Shown one piece after another: positions 26,569 to 36,406 of a stretch of 64,000 nucleotides of DNA (positions are counted from its first letter, which is position 1; each line of letters starts with the position of its first letter). Source of the stretch: Flavobacterium sp. CYK-55 (GTDB lineage: Bacteria; Bacteroidota; Bacteroidia; Flavobacteriales; Flavobacteriaceae); NCBI RefSeq assembly GCF_018413465.1, contig NZ_JAHCDK010000014.1, positions 1 to 64,000 of the forward strand. The letters run 5' to 3'. The notes under the pieces were generated by a model. It did not search any database. It saw nothing but the letters and a program-made list of their open reading frames with translations, and was not told where the DNA came from. The position numbers and the translations under genes were made by a program.

Positions 26569-28851
26569 CTACCGAAGCAGTTCAAAAGCTTCTTTGAGTG
26601 TTGCTGATGAGCTTCCGCCCACATAAACTTCAAATGCTCCGGGTTCAGCCACAAAATTCAAATCAGAGTTGTAGAACTTTAGATCATCTACACTCAGATC
26701 AAAGGTGACTTTTCGGGTTTCGCCTTTGGATAATGAAATTTTCTGAAAACCTTTTAGTTCACGCATCGGGCGAGTTACTGACCCAACTACATCTCGCAAA
26801 TACAACTGAACTACTTCTTGTCCGTCAAAATTTCCGGTATTGGTTACTTCAACCGAAACAGTCAAAGTTTGTCCAGCCTTTAACTGACGGGTTGAAACCG
26901 TTAAGTTTTTGTACCCAAATTGTGTATAGCTCAAACCAAAACCAAACGAGAACTCCGGTTCATTGCGCTGGTCTAAATAATTCGACCTGAATTTTTCAAA
27001 ATTACCTTCAGAATTACCCAAAGGTCTGCCTGTATTTTTATGATTGTAATAGATGGGTATTTGACCCACATTTCTCGGAAAAGTGGCCGATAATTTACCC
27101 GAAGGATTTACATCGCCAAACAAAACATCGGCAATAGCTAAACCGGCTTCTGAGCCCGGAAACCATACATCTAAAATAGCCGGAACCGACTTTACTTCAT
27201 CGGCTAAAACCAGTGGACGTCCGTTGAAGAGCACCAAAACAACCGGTTTTCCGGTGGCCAATAAGGCTTTGAGTAAATCTTTTTGCGCCTGAGGGATTTC
27301 AAGGTTTGTTCGGCTGCTGCTTTCTCCGCTCATCTCGGCTGATTCACCCAGAGCTGCCACAACAACATCAGCTTTACGAGCAACTTCAAGTGCTTCGTTC
27401 ATTAATTGATCACTGGTTCGCGCATCGCGGTGTAGGGTCTTACCAAACATGGTGGCACGTTCTTCATAGGCAGCATCATAATCAAGATTACTGCCTTTGG
27501 CATAAATAATCTGTGCTTGTTTGCCCAACACTTCACGAAGGCCGGCTAAGACCGAAACAGATTTAGACTGCTGAGTAGCCACACTCCATGTACCGGCCAT
27601 ATTTTCGGCAGCATCGGCCAATGGGCCAATCAAGGCAATGGTTCCTTGTTTTTTGAGCGGTAATAATTGCTGCTCATTTTTGAGCAAAACAAATGATTCA
27701 GCTGCTATTTTACGAGCTTCAGCGCGGGAAGCCGATGTGAAAATTTCTTTTTTTGAACGATTATCATCGCAATAACGGTACGGATCATCAAACAAACCTA
27801 AATCATATTTGGCATTGAGAATCAAACCAACGGCTTGATCAATTTGGGCCAGAGTAACTCGGCCTTCATCTAATGATTTTTTAAGGGTAGTCAAAAAGCC
27901 CTCACCCACCATATCCATCTCAACACCTGCATTCATAGCCATAGCCGAAGCGGTTTGTAAATCCCCAACCCCGTGGTGGATCATTTCATTGATGCCGGTG
28001 TAATCGGTAACTACAAAACCTTTAAAACCCCATTGCTTGCGCAATACATCTGTAAGCAACCATTTATTTCCGGTTGCCGGAATCCCGTCAATTTCATTAA
28101 ACGAAGCCATAACTGTTCCTGCTCCGGCATCAATGGCCGCTTTATACGGCGGCAAATATTCGTTGTACATTCTGATCCGACTCATATCAACGGTATTGTA
28201 ATCACGACCGGATTCAGCCGCCCCGTATAGAGCAAAGTGCTTAACGCAAGATAATATGGTGTTTTTTTTACTCAAATCAGTACCTTGATAACCTTTGACC
28301 ATGGCTTGCGCGATTTTGCTCCCCAAAAAAGCGTCTTCACCTGAACCTTCAGCTACACGTCCCCAACGCGGATCTCGCGAAATATCAACCATGGGTGAAA
28401 AAGTCCAATTGATTCCATCGGCACTGGCCTCTTGCGCAGCAATCTCTGCCGAGCGTTGAATAAGGTTCATATTCCAACTACACGATAGTCCGAGCGGAAT
28501 AGGAAAAGTAGTTTCATAACCGTGAATAACATCCATTCCAAACAACAAAGGAATTTTAAGTCTGCTTTTTTCAACGGCTATCTTCTGAACTTCTTTTATT
28601 TTTTGTACCGATTTAATGTTAAACAATCCGCCTACCTGACCTTGCTGAATTTTTTTGGCAATATCCGAACTTCCGGCCTGACCGGTAGTAATATCGCCCG
28701 AAGTAGGTAGATTGAGTTGCCCTAACTTTTCATCTAAAGTCATTTTGGCCAATAAATCGTTGACGAATTTTTCTTTAGACACTTTTGTTTGTGCATATAC
28801 AGAAGATACGGTCACCAACAAAATCAATAAGCTGTATCGGAGTTGTTTCAT
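26569..28851 (-). CDS. bglX: GH3 beta-glucosidase (BglX-like)
   Basis: A 760-residue periplasmic enzyme with signal peptide (about 1-20). It has the GH3 N-terminal barrel (FSPMVDISRDPRWGR, EGSGEDAFLG), the nucleophile Asp283 in VVTDYTG, the alpha/beta sandwich domain with SGESSSR loop, and a C-terminal fibronectin-III-like domain (EVTNTGNFDGQEVVQLY). It removes terminal beta-linked glucose from oligosaccharides. It starts 9 bp after the alpha/beta hydrolase gene. Next to a GH144-like enzyme it could act on sophoro-oligosaccharides; this is inference. Confidence 0.93.
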   Translation of the reverse strand: MKQLRYSLLILLVTVSSVYAQTKVSKEKFVNDLLAKMTLDEKLGQLNLPTSGDITTGQAGSSDIAKKIQQGQVGGLFNIKSVQKIKEVQKIAVEKSRLKIPLLFGMDVIHGYETTFPIPLGLSCSWNMNLIQRSAEIAAQEASADGINWTFSPMVDISRDPRWGRVAEGSGEDAFLGSKIAQAMVKGYQGTDLSKKNTILSCVKHFALYGAAESGRDYNTVDMSRIRMYNEYLPPYKAAIDAGAGTVMASFNEIDGIPATGNKWLLTDVLRKQWGFKGFVVTDYTGINEMIHHGVGDLQTASAMAMNAGVEMDMVGEGFLTTLKKSLDEGRVTLAQIDQAVGLILNAKYDLGLFDDPYRYCDDNRSKKEIFTSASRAEARKIAAESFVLLKNEQQLLPLKKQGTIALIGPLADAAENMAGTWSVATQQSKSVSVLAGLREVLGKQAQIIYAKGSNLDYDAAYEERATMFGKTLHRDARTSDQLMNEALEVARKADVVVAALGESAEMSGESSSRTNLEIPQAQKDLLKALLATGKPVVLVLFNGRPLVLADEVKSVPAILDVWFPGSEAGLAIADVLFGDVNPSGKLSATFPRNVGQIPIYYNHKNTGRPLGNSEGNFEKFRSNYLDQRNEPEFSFGFGLSYTQFGYKNLTVSTRQLKAGQTLTVSVEVTNTGNFDGQEVVQLYLRDVVGSVTRPMRELKGFQKISLSKGETRKVTFDLSVDDLKFYNSDLNFVAEPGAFEVYVGGSSSATLKEAFELLR

Positions 28852-28860
28852 TTTAATATT

Positions 28861-29556
28861 TTATAAATGTTGTTGAAATAACCACTGGTAAAATTCAGGA
28901 TTTGAATAAGTCGAATCCCACGAATTGTGATTGTCATTCTGAAAAATCGTCAGACTGGCCAATGGGTTATGTTTTTTGAGTTGGTTGTAAATTTTGATGG
29001 CATAACTGGGCGGAACAACATCATCGAGCGCTCCGTGATAGATGCGTATAGGAACATTTTTAATGCGCGGAAATTCATCCTCCATATAATAATCAACCGG
29101 CGCACACACCGGTGCTACAGCTGCAAACAGCTCCGGATGCTCAAAGGTAAGTTTCCAAACCCCCAAACCACCCATACTCAAACCGGTCAAGTAAATGCGC
29201 TTCGGATTGACTTGATATTGAGCCACAATTGATTCAATGAGTTCATAAACCGCGCGGGTATCCCATTTTTGATTTTCAGGGCAATGTGGTGCTAACAAAA
29301 TAGCCGGCTGAGTAATCAGTGACTTATAGGTAAACGGGCTGTGACTTTTAACAATCTCGAGTGCTCCTCCTCTTTCGCCCGAACCATGCAGAAAAACCAG
29401 CAAAGGCAAATCTTTGTTGGGTTGGTTCGGAACATCAATTAAATATTCTAAAGCAACTTTTTGTTTGATTTCTTTTTGAAACTGCCCACTGAGTTCTTGT
29501 GAAAAACCGTTTACATCCAAAACAAACAAAGCCAAAAAAATCAATAGTTTCTTCAT
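28861..29556 (-). CDS. Exported alpha/beta hydrolase (dienelactone hydrolase/prolyl-oligopeptidase-like esterase)
   Basis: The ATG at 29556 gives a signal peptide (MKKLLIFLALFVLDVNGFSQ); the open frame continues upstream into the GH144 gene. The 231-residue protein has an oxyanion segment LVFLHGSGERGG, nucleophile Ser127 in GLSMGG, an acid in GALDDVVP (Asp178 or 179) and His210 in NDNHNSWD. Such proteins are frequent in polysaccharide loci as esterases acting on substituted sugars. The start lies 6 bp after the GH144 stop. Specific substrate unknown. Confidence 0.85.
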   Translation of the reverse strand: MKKLLIFLALFVLDVNGFSQELSGQFQKEIKQKVALEYLIDVPNQPNKDLPLLVFLHGSGERGGALEIVKSHSPFTYKSLITQPAILLAPHCPENQKWDTRAVYELIESIVAQYQVNPKRIYLTGLSMGGLGVWKLTFEHPELFAAVAPVCAPVDYYMEDEFPRIKNVPIRIYHGALDDVVPPSYAIKIYNQLKKHNPLASLTIFQNDNHNSWDSTYSNPEFYQWLFQQHL

Positions 29557-29561
29557 ACTTT

Positions 29562-30944
29562 TTAAAATCCGTGTTGCGTTGATGAAAACCCTAAGTTTTG
29601 CAACCCTGTTTTTACCTCGGGTGCCTGCATAAACAAATTCCACAACAAACCGCTGCGGTAGTTTTCAATCATCGGCGCAATGGTGCCTTGATCAATGGCT
29701 AAATAACGCTTAGTTACCCAGTTATAGTGCAACGAAAAAGCATCATACGGACCGGCTATTCCCACATGGGTATTTCTTTTTTCATTATAAATGAATCGCA
29801 AAAAACGCATAGACTCATCGGGTGTGTAAGGCATTGAAGACAAAGCGGCTGTTGGTGATATCACACCTCGATCAGCTGTAGGTTGATGCGCTGCATAACC
29901 TGTAGAACCATCTGAATTACGCGTATAACTGGCCGTTAAACCCCAGCATTTATTTGAATATCCAACATACTGAAATGGGTTCACTTGACAATGCTGATAG
30001 ATAATTTTAGTGTGATTTACATTCAAATCCCAATATTGGGCATACTGGTCCGAAAGTCCGCGCGGATCAAGTCCTAAATAAGAATAATGCGCCCAAAACA
30101 TAGGTCCAACAATTGAGGTCCCGTTGTGATTAAATATTTTAGGAAAACCATAAGCCGAACCACCGGTAACAATGGCACCGTTTCGGGCCCATGCCTGATG
30201 ATAAGATGCATTCGGAACAGGATGCGTTGGTGATGCCGCACCCATGACATAGGTAATCAAACATTCATTGTATCCCTCAAGTTTAAAGTTAAGTTGCCAC
30301 TGGTAATTGGGCGACCAATGCCAATACAATGCATTTTCGCCTTTGGTGTACCAATCCCATTCAACTCCTTTCCATAAATCATCTGCTTTTTGAGCAATAG
30401 CTTGTTCTTCGACACTGCCGTTTTTAAAATATTCTCGCAATGAAATAAGGCCTTGACAAAGAAAAGCAGTTTCAACCAAATCCCCTCCGTTATCAACTGT
30501 TCCAAACGGAATTACCTCTCCGTTGGTTCCGTTCATCCAATGTGGCCAAGCGCCGTGAAAACGATCGGCATTTTCTAAAAATGTCAACGCTGTAGTAAGT
30601 CTTGAAACAGCTTCTGTTCTTGAGACAAAACCTCTTTCAACACCTACAATAATTGACATCAAACCAAAGCCCGAACCACCTGTTGTAACAATGTTGGCAT
30701 CATTAGACGGGTCATCAACATGATAGCGTTCGCGTGCTAACTTTGAAACCGGATGGGCATAATCCCAAAAATATTTTATAGCATCTTGTTGTGCTTTATT
30801 TAAAAGTTCCGCATCGGTTAATTGAGGAATATTGGCATTGGGGTCAGGATTTGCCGTATTGTCTTGACCTGAACTGCCTGAAGTACAAGCAATAGACACT
30901 AGTGCTACAAATAAAACAAGACCTGATTTTGAAAAATATGACAT
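29562..30944 (-). CDS. GH144-like (glucoamylase-domain) lipoprotein, probable endo-beta-1,2-glucanase
   Basis: A lipoprotein signal (LVALVSIAC, lipobox cysteine at 20) is followed by a Ser/Pro/Asn-rich linker and an (alpha/alpha)6-barrel. It carries the 'putative glucoamylase' family features: KYFWDYAHP, TGGSGFGLMSIIVGVERGF, GAWPHWMNG, VETAFLCQGL and GGSAYGFPKIFNHNG. This family includes CAZy GH144, whose studied members cut beta-1,2-glucan. A GH3 beta-glucosidase lies two genes downstream, a pairing known for beta-1,2-glucan use. The protein would sit on the outer-membrane surface or periplasmic face. Confidence 0.82.
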   Translation of the reverse strand: MSYFSKSGLVLFVALVSIACTSGSSGQDNTANPDPNANIPQLTDAELLNKAQQDAIKYFWDYAHPVSKLARERYHVDDPSNDANIVTTGGSGFGLMSIIVGVERGFVSRTEAVSRLTTALTFLENADRFHGAWPHWMNGTNGEVIPFGTVDNGGDLVETAFLCQGLISLREYFKNGSVEEQAIAQKADDLWKGVEWDWYTKGENALYWHWSPNYQWQLNFKLEGYNECLITYVMGAASPTHPVPNASYHQAWARNGAIVTGGSAYGFPKIFNHNGTSIVGPMFWAHYSYLGLDPRGLSDQYAQYWDLNVNHTKIIYQHCQVNPFQYVGYSNKCWGLTASYTRNSDGSTGYAAHQPTADRGVISPTAALSSMPYTPDESMRFLRFIYNEKRNTHVGIAGPYDAFSLHYNWVTKRYLAIDQGTIAPMIENYRSGLLWNLFMQAPEVKTGLQNLGFSSTQHGF

Positions 30945-30964
30945 AAAAGATTGTTTGTAGAGAA

Positions 30965-30993
30965 AAGAGTCCGAATTTTTGATTCGGACTCTT
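30965..30993 (-). terminator. Hairpin between LamG and GH144 genes (terminator or attenuator)
   Basis: A perfect 12-bp stem, AAGAGTCCGAAT (30965-30976) with ATTCGGACTCTT (30982-30993), 5-nt loop. On the minus strand it is followed by TTTTCTCT, a weak T-tract, so it may give partial termination between the SusCD-LamG genes and the enzymes. Confidence 0.7.
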
Positions 30994-31013
30994 GTAAAAA
31001 TGCTAATAAAAAA

Positions 31014-31958
31014 TTATCTACCGGCTTTTTCTAACTCATATAAAGAATTGATATCTGCTGATGATAAAGCTTTGTCCCAAACACGGATTTCATCTACTTT
31101 TCCGGTTAAAGATTTCTGCCATGAATCAGCATTTCCTGTAAGCACTGAACCAAATGTTCCGATAAGCGGTTTGGTGTTGGCAAAGAAGTTTAAGTTAAGC
31201 GGGTTTCCACCGTTTCTGGTTTCCCATTTCGGATTTGAAATTTTCTGACCATTGGCATACACTTTAAAAGTTCCTGCTGCACCGTCCCATACAATTACAT
31301 AGTGCGCCCAAACGCCTCCGTTTTTATTCGGGTAAGCAACGTGTTGAACACCTGTTGGATCAGCAGCATTTTCAGTAATCATACCGTCATCTAACTTGAT
31401 GGTGTTTCGCGAATCTTGCCAGTTAGCCGAACCGTCCGCATTTTTAATTACAGCCAAACCTTTGGTTGTCAACGAGTCAACAGTAGCTGCTTTCCAACCG
31501 GTCTCGGCCATGAAGTTGATATTTCCTGCCCATTCGTCATGTGAATCATCCATTGGACGTGTCATTTGGAAAAACATAGATGGCCCATCTAGTGGTGTTC
31601 CTTGATTGTTAGAAACATTTGCCCACAAACTGATGGTCATGCTGGTGGCTGAGTTTAAGCTCGCAATGGCCGGATATGCCAAATAACCACCACTAAAGTT
31701 AGCACATTGGCCTTTAACACCGGCAGTCCACGTTGTACCTGCAGTTGATGACGGATTAGTACTAGATTTTGACTCAGTACCATTTCCGTTTAACGGCCAA
31801 TAAGCTTTTAGGTTTGATGCCCCCACCTCATTGGCTGAGTTGTATCCTCCAATTGGTGGTAATGAATCTGAACTACTGCTATCGCTGCTGCAACTCACAA
31901 CAGTTGACATGGTTAATCCTAAACCTAAGGCAGCTAATAAAATTCTGTTTGTTTTCAT
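31014..31958 (-). CDS. LamG-domain surface lipoprotein
   Basis: A 314-residue lipoprotein (TVVSCSSDSSSSDS: lipobox cysteine at 23 and a serine/aspartate-rich tether) with a concanavalin-A-like LamG/laminin-G-3 fold from about 45. Visible parts are LKAYWPLNGNGTE, MTISLWANV, and the C-terminal GKVDEIRVWDKALSSADINSLYE typical of this domain. It lies directly after SusD, where surface glycan-binding proteins usually sit, and probably helps bind the glycan. An enzymatic role is not excluded, but no catalytic motif is seen. Confidence 0.87.
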   Translation of the reverse strand: MKTNRILLAALGLGLTMSTVVSCSSDSSSSDSLPPIGGYNSANEVGASNLKAYWPLNGNGTESKSSTNPSSTAGTTWTAGVKGQCANFSGGYLAYPAIASLNSATSMTISLWANVSNNQGTPLDGPSMFFQMTRPMDDSHDEWAGNINFMAETGWKAATVDSLTTKGLAVIKNADGSANWQDSRNTIKLDDGMITENAADPTGVQHVAYPNKNGGVWAHYVIVWDGAAGTFKVYANGQKISNPKWETRNGGNPLNLNFFANTKPLIGTFGSVLTGNADSWQKSLTGKVDEIRVWDKALSSADINSLYELEKAGR

Positions 31959-31996
31959 AATAGTAAAATAGATAATTGATTAAATTAATAAATGTG

Positions 31997-33457
31997 TTAA
32001 TATCCGTTGTTTTGGGTTAGTTGAAAATTACTCTGAAGTATGGCATTATAAGGAATCGGGAATACTTCATGAACTCCTGGAATAAATGTTTTTCCATCGG
32101 CGGCCATCGCACTTACCGCTTGACCGGTTCTGATGATATCAAACCATCGCTCGTGCTCCATGGCCATCTCAAGATGACGCTCTTTGTAAATAGCAGGCAA
32201 ATCAATCGTATTTAAGTCAGCCAAACCGGCACGGTGGCGTAGGTCATTGATGATTTCAAGCGCTACAGCTGAGTTGCCTATATGATATCCGGCTTCAGCG
32301 CGAATAAGTAATAAATCACTGTATTTTAAGATGCGAATATTCTTGGCGGTTTCACTTTTGTTGCCGTTCCAAGATTCAGCCAAACTGCTTTGATAGGCTT
32401 TGTAATTATAGCGCGGATTGTTCCAAGTTGGCGATCCTTGATAACCGTCCCAAAGTGTAAACGGAGTTGAAGTCACAAACATAATCGTGGCGTTCTTGCG
32501 CAAATCACCGGGCTCATAAGTATTGACCAACTTCATGGTTGGTGTATTAAAACCCCAACCCAAGTCAGGAGTTCCGCGCGGGCTTTGCACATCGGTATAA
32601 CCTTGAACACCTTTTCCTAAAGTAGATTGAACCTCAAAAAGCGATTCAGAACCGTTTTCACTGACTTCTCTCCAAACATCAGCATAATTGGTCAATAAAC
32701 TGTAACCCGTTACCTGCAATGACATGTCATATGATTGCTGCCACTTTTCTTGATACAAATATACTTTGGCCAACAATCCTTGGGCGGCTCCTTTTGATGC
32801 GCGCCCTTTATCATCAGAGGTATATTGAGCTGCATTGGGCAATAACTCAATGGCGCTGAGTAAATCGGCTTCAATCTGTGCATAGGTTTCTTCTTTGGTT
32901 TTGCGGTGATTAACCAATTGATTAACCAATGCTGTATTGTTGAGTTCAATTTTTTGCACAACAACCGGCACCCCGCCAAAACAACGAACCAAATCAAAAT
33001 ACCACAAGGCCCGCAAAAATTTTACTTCGCCTATGAGTCTGTTTTTAAGGTTTTGATTGATTGACAGCTGTTCTAAGTAGTACAATGCTGAATTGGCGCG
33101 ATAAATTCCTTCATAATGGGCATCCCAAACTTCTTTAAGCGATACCATTGATGAGTCAAAGTTCAAAGCGTCTAATTTGTGTTTATCGGTTCCGGTATCG
33201 CCGGGCGTTGAACCTTTATCGGCATCATCTGATGTCATGCTGGTCATGCCAATCCACGAAAACGAATACATTTTCCAATCAAGCATAGCATTATAAACAC
33301 CATTAACAAGAGCGGTGGCGTTTTGATCGTTGTTTAAAAAATCAATTTCAGATATATTGTCTCTGGGTTCTACATCTAGGTCTTTGTCGCAACTCAACAA
33401 AGCAAGAGCCACCCACAACACAGCCAAACCTTTCATTCTAATATGATAAATTTTCAT
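31997..33457 (-). CDS. SusD/RagB-family glycan-binding lipoprotein
   Basis: SusD proteins form the lid of the SusC transporter and bind glycan on the cell surface. Lipobox LALLSC with cysteine at about 23, followed by DKDLDVEPRDNIS. Family features include the TPR-like FLRALWYFDLVRCFGGVPV and the C-terminal RHLEMAMEHERWFDIIRTG. A second in-frame ATG at 33436 (MKGLAVLWV) also gives a good signal and could be the true start. The gene starts 3 bp after the SusC stop. Confidence 0.95.
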   Translation of the reverse strand: MKIYHIRMKGLAVLWVALALLSCDKDLDVEPRDNISEIDFLNNDQNATALVNGVYNAMLDWKMYSFSWIGMTSMTSDDADKGSTPGDTGTDKHKLDALNFDSSMVSLKEVWDAHYEGIYRANSALYYLEQLSINQNLKNRLIGEVKFLRALWYFDLVRCFGGVPVVVQKIELNNTALVNQLVNHRKTKEETYAQIEADLLSAIELLPNAAQYTSDDKGRASKGAAQGLLAKVYLYQEKWQQSYDMSLQVTGYSLLTNYADVWREVSENGSESLFEVQSTLGKGVQGYTDVQSPRGTPDLGWGFNTPTMKLVNTYEPGDLRKNATIMFVTSTPFTLWDGYQGSPTWNNPRYNYKAYQSSLAESWNGNKSETAKNIRILKYSDLLLIRAEAGYHIGNSAVALEIINDLRHRAGLADLNTIDLPAIYKERHLEMAMEHERWFDIIRTGQAVSAMAADGKTFIPGVHEVFPIPYNAILQSNFQLTQNNGY

Positions 33458-33460
33458 GAC

Positions 33461-36367
33461 TTAAATTTTAAAATTAGCGCCAAACAAAAACGTTTTATTG
33501 GTTGGATATGCATCTAATTCAATACCTGCTCTACCCAAAGCATTACCTGAAATTTCAGGTGAATAACCGGTGTATTTTGTAAAAATAAACGGATTAATGG
33601 CCGTGCAATACAAACGAACTTTTACCTTGTCTTTTATTAAATTATTAATGCTATATCCCAAAGTAATGTTGTTGATTCTAAAGAAACTACCGTCTTCAAC
33701 ATAATAGCTCAAGGCCGGTGGAACATCATTAAACGGCTTAGGATTATCAGCATTTGGCGTTGATGGTGTCCAGAAACTGTCCAGAATATCATATTCAATA
33801 TTTTCATTACCGAATCGCTGAGCCTTTTTGCCATTGTATACTTTATTACCCCCCACGCCATATGTATATACAGAGAAATCAAAGTTCTTGTAATTCAGAT
33901 TGAAATTAAGTCCGTAGGTATATTTCGGAAGATACGTACCGGCAATGACTTTTTCAGAACCGTAATTAAACCAACCATCCGGATTGTAACCGTTTTGTTG
34001 ATAGACATAAAAACTACCCAATGGCTCGCCCACTACTACTTGCTTAACATCAATACCATTTCCTAGGTTTCCGCCGGTTAGGTTTTTAAAATATTGGCTA
34101 TTCACTTCTGACAATTCATTTTGGTTCATTGAGAAGTTTCCGCCAACTGAAAAGTTCCAGTTTTTATTGAGCGTTTTTTTATAGTTCAAAGTCAATTCGA
34201 AACCTTTGTTGGTCACTACTCCAACGTTTTGAAACACATTGCCCGGAGCTACCACATCTGGCAAATCTACCATCAAAATAACATCCGTGTTTTTGCGATT
34301 GTAGTAATCAATGGTGCCTGACAAACTGTTGTTGAGTACTGTAAAATCAACCCCAAAGTCAAACTCTTTCATCTTTTCCCAAGTCAGATTATCATCAACC
34401 TCGTAGGCCAAAACCGAACCCGGATAAATATTTTGGTTGCTGCCAAAAGCATAGTTGTTTTGTCCGACTGTAAAATTTCGGGTGTTTAATGCGTATGAAC
34501 CACGACCATTACCCACCACACCGTAACTCATTTTGAGCTTCAAGAAATTGACAAAAGATAGTTTTTCAAGAAAGTCTTCTTTTGACAAAATCCATCCGGC
34601 TGATATTGAAGGGAAATTTTCATAGCGCTGATTGTTTAAAAACGAGCTGATGCCTTCTCTTCTAACAATAGCCGTAAGCAAATACTTTGATTTGTAATCA
34701 TATTCGGCTCTGGCAAAATATGCTAAACTAACTACCGGAGTTGAAGAGCGGTTGTCAATAACCGTACTGGGTGCTACCGGAGTATTGTTGGTCGAAAAGT
34801 TCAAAGACCAATAGTTTTCTTGGGTGGGAACATTGTAGCGCGTGGCTGACAAGGTTTCATAATTTTCAAAAATTGATTTTGACATTCCGAGCACCGCAGT
34901 TAGGTTGTGGTTGCCAAAGTCTTTTTTGTAGGTAAAGAAATTGTCAAAATTCCAGTTGTATTCGTTGTACCGATTTTGAGTCAATGAGTTGTAATTGGTT
35001 GAAACCACATTGATGAGTTCAGAAAAATAAAAATTTTGATCGGTTATATAAGTGGCTCCGTATCTGGAGTTAAACTTTAAATCATCGGTTATTTTTATTT
35101 CAGCTCCAAACGATGCGGTCAGATTGATTCTTCTGGCTTTATTGTTTACCGTTTCGAGCATGGCCACCGGATTGGCAACATTGTTATACCGAACACCTTC
35201 AACATCATTATACCCCAATGAGTTGACCAAAGGTTGTGCAAAATTGCCGTTGGCATCATACACTGGCATAATAGGTGCTTGCTTATAGGCCGCCGTAAAG
35301 GCCGAAGCTGGCTTAGTCGTGTTGTTTTCATTTGAAAAATTCACAAAACTAGTGAGCTTTACTCTTTTGTTGAACAAGCTGTATTCATTATTTGACAACA
35401 CATTCAAACGACGATATCTGGTGCCCATCAGGATTCCTTTTTCATCATAATGCGATGCCGACAACGAATAGTTGACTTTATCACTGGCACCAGCCAATGA
35501 AAACGAATTACTGTACACTTCGCCTGTTTCGGTTATCTCATCAAGCCAATTGGTATCAACTTTGGGCGACATATTAAAGTACGAACTTGACCCAAGAGCT
35601 GAATTGCTGTAATAGGCATAGCGATAAGCATCGGCCATTTTTACTTTTTTCATGATTGATTTTTGACCGTAATAGGTATCAATCGTAACTTTTGGCTCAC
35701 CTATTTTTCCTTTTTTGGTGGATATAATCACTACCCCATTAGCCCCTTTTTGCCCATAGATAGCCAACGAAGCCGCGTCTTTTAAGATGTCAATACTTTC
35801 AATATCATTGGGGCTTAATCCGTTGAGGCCATTGGTTTCAACATTATCAATCACATACAAAGGTGTACTGGCTCCGGTAACGGTTCCTAAGCCGCGGATG
35901 ATAATGTTGGGCTGAGCACCCGGCTCATCATTGGTTACAATATTAACCCCAGCCGCTTTTCCTTGAATCGCTTGAATCGCGCTTTGTGCAGGTTGCTTTA
36001 AGAGTTCGTCTGATTTAATCTGAACCACCGATCCGGTAACTGCACCTTTCTTTTTGGTTCCATATCCTACTACAACTACTTCACTAAGTGCATTGACTTC
36101 GGGTCTTAAAAGCACTTGCATAGCATCGGCTGCCTTGAGGGTTTGGGTTTCAAAACCTATATAACTAAAAACAAGTAATTCACCCTCTGATGCGTTAATG
36201 GTAAACTTTCCGTCAAAATCAGTCACTGATTCTTTTTTGGTTTGCTTAGATTGTACGCGCACCCCCGAAATACCCATTTTGTTGCTGTCTGAAACAACCC
36301 CTGATATGGTTTGTGCTTGAATGTAGGCCGTAGCCCAGAGCAGCCATAACCAATAATATTTTTTCAT
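33461..36367 (-). CDS. SusC/RagA-family TonB-dependent outer-membrane transporter
   Basis: A 968-residue outer-membrane transporter: signal peptide (about 1-18), carboxypeptidase-regulatory-like beta-sandwich (about 20-95, ISGVVSDSNKMGISGV), TonB box region with VVVVGYGTKKKGAVTGSV, plug domain (IRGLGTVTGASTPLYVIDNV, ILKDAASLAIYGQKGANGVV) and a long barrel ending FLFGANFKI. It imports oligosaccharides with its SusD partner. It is the first gene of the polysaccharide operon and is preceded by a region rich in inverted repeats. Confidence 0.96.
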   Translation of the reverse strand: MKKYYWLWLLWATAYIQAQTISGVVSDSNKMGISGVRVQSKQTKKESVTDFDGKFTINASEGELLVFSYIGFETQTLKAADAMQVLLRPEVNALSEVVVVGYGTKKKGAVTGSVVQIKSDELLKQPAQSAIQAIQGKAAGVNIVTNDEPGAQPNIIIRGLGTVTGASTPLYVIDNVETNGLNGLSPNDIESIDILKDAASLAIYGQKGANGVVIISTKKGKIGEPKVTIDTYYGQKSIMKKVKMADAYRYAYYSNSALGSSSYFNMSPKVDTNWLDEITETGEVYSNSFSLAGASDKVNYSLSASHYDEKGILMGTRYRRLNVLSNNEYSLFNKRVKLTSFVNFSNENNTTKPASAFTAAYKQAPIMPVYDANGNFAQPLVNSLGYNDVEGVRYNNVANPVAMLETVNNKARRINLTASFGAEIKITDDLKFNSRYGATYITDQNFYFSELINVVSTNYNSLTQNRYNEYNWNFDNFFTYKKDFGNHNLTAVLGMSKSIFENYETLSATRYNVPTQENYWSLNFSTNNTPVAPSTVIDNRSSTPVVSLAYFARAEYDYKSKYLLTAIVRREGISSFLNNQRYENFPSISAGWILSKEDFLEKLSFVNFLKLKMSYGVVGNGRGSYALNTRNFTVGQNNYAFGSNQNIYPGSVLAYEVDDNLTWEKMKEFDFGVDFTVLNNSLSGTIDYYNRKNTDVILMVDLPDVVAPGNVFQNVGVVTNKGFELTLNYKKTLNKNWNFSVGGNFSMNQNELSEVNSQYFKNLTGGNLGNGIDVKQVVVGEPLGSFYVYQQNGYNPDGWFNYGSEKVIAGTYLPKYTYGLNFNLNYKNFDFSVYTYGVGGNKVYNGKKAQRFGNENIEYDILDSFWTPSTPNADNPKPFNDVPPALSYYVEDGSFFRINNITLGYSINNLIKDKVKVRLYCTAINPFIFTKYTGYSPEISGNALGRAGIELDAYPTNKTFLFGANFKI

Positions 36368-36390
36368 AGTTAGAAATTAAATTGCGGTTA

Positions 36391-36405
36391 GGCTAATATA
36401 GTAAA
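36391..36405 (-). promoter_or_regulatory. Promoter-like 15-mer upstream of SusC
   Basis: GGCTAATATAGTAAA on the plus strand, identical to 26530-26544 upstream of GH97. It lies 24 bp before the SusC ATG and contains TATATTAG on the coding (minus) strand, one change from TAnnTTTG. Confidence 0.6.
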
Positions 36406-36406
36406 T

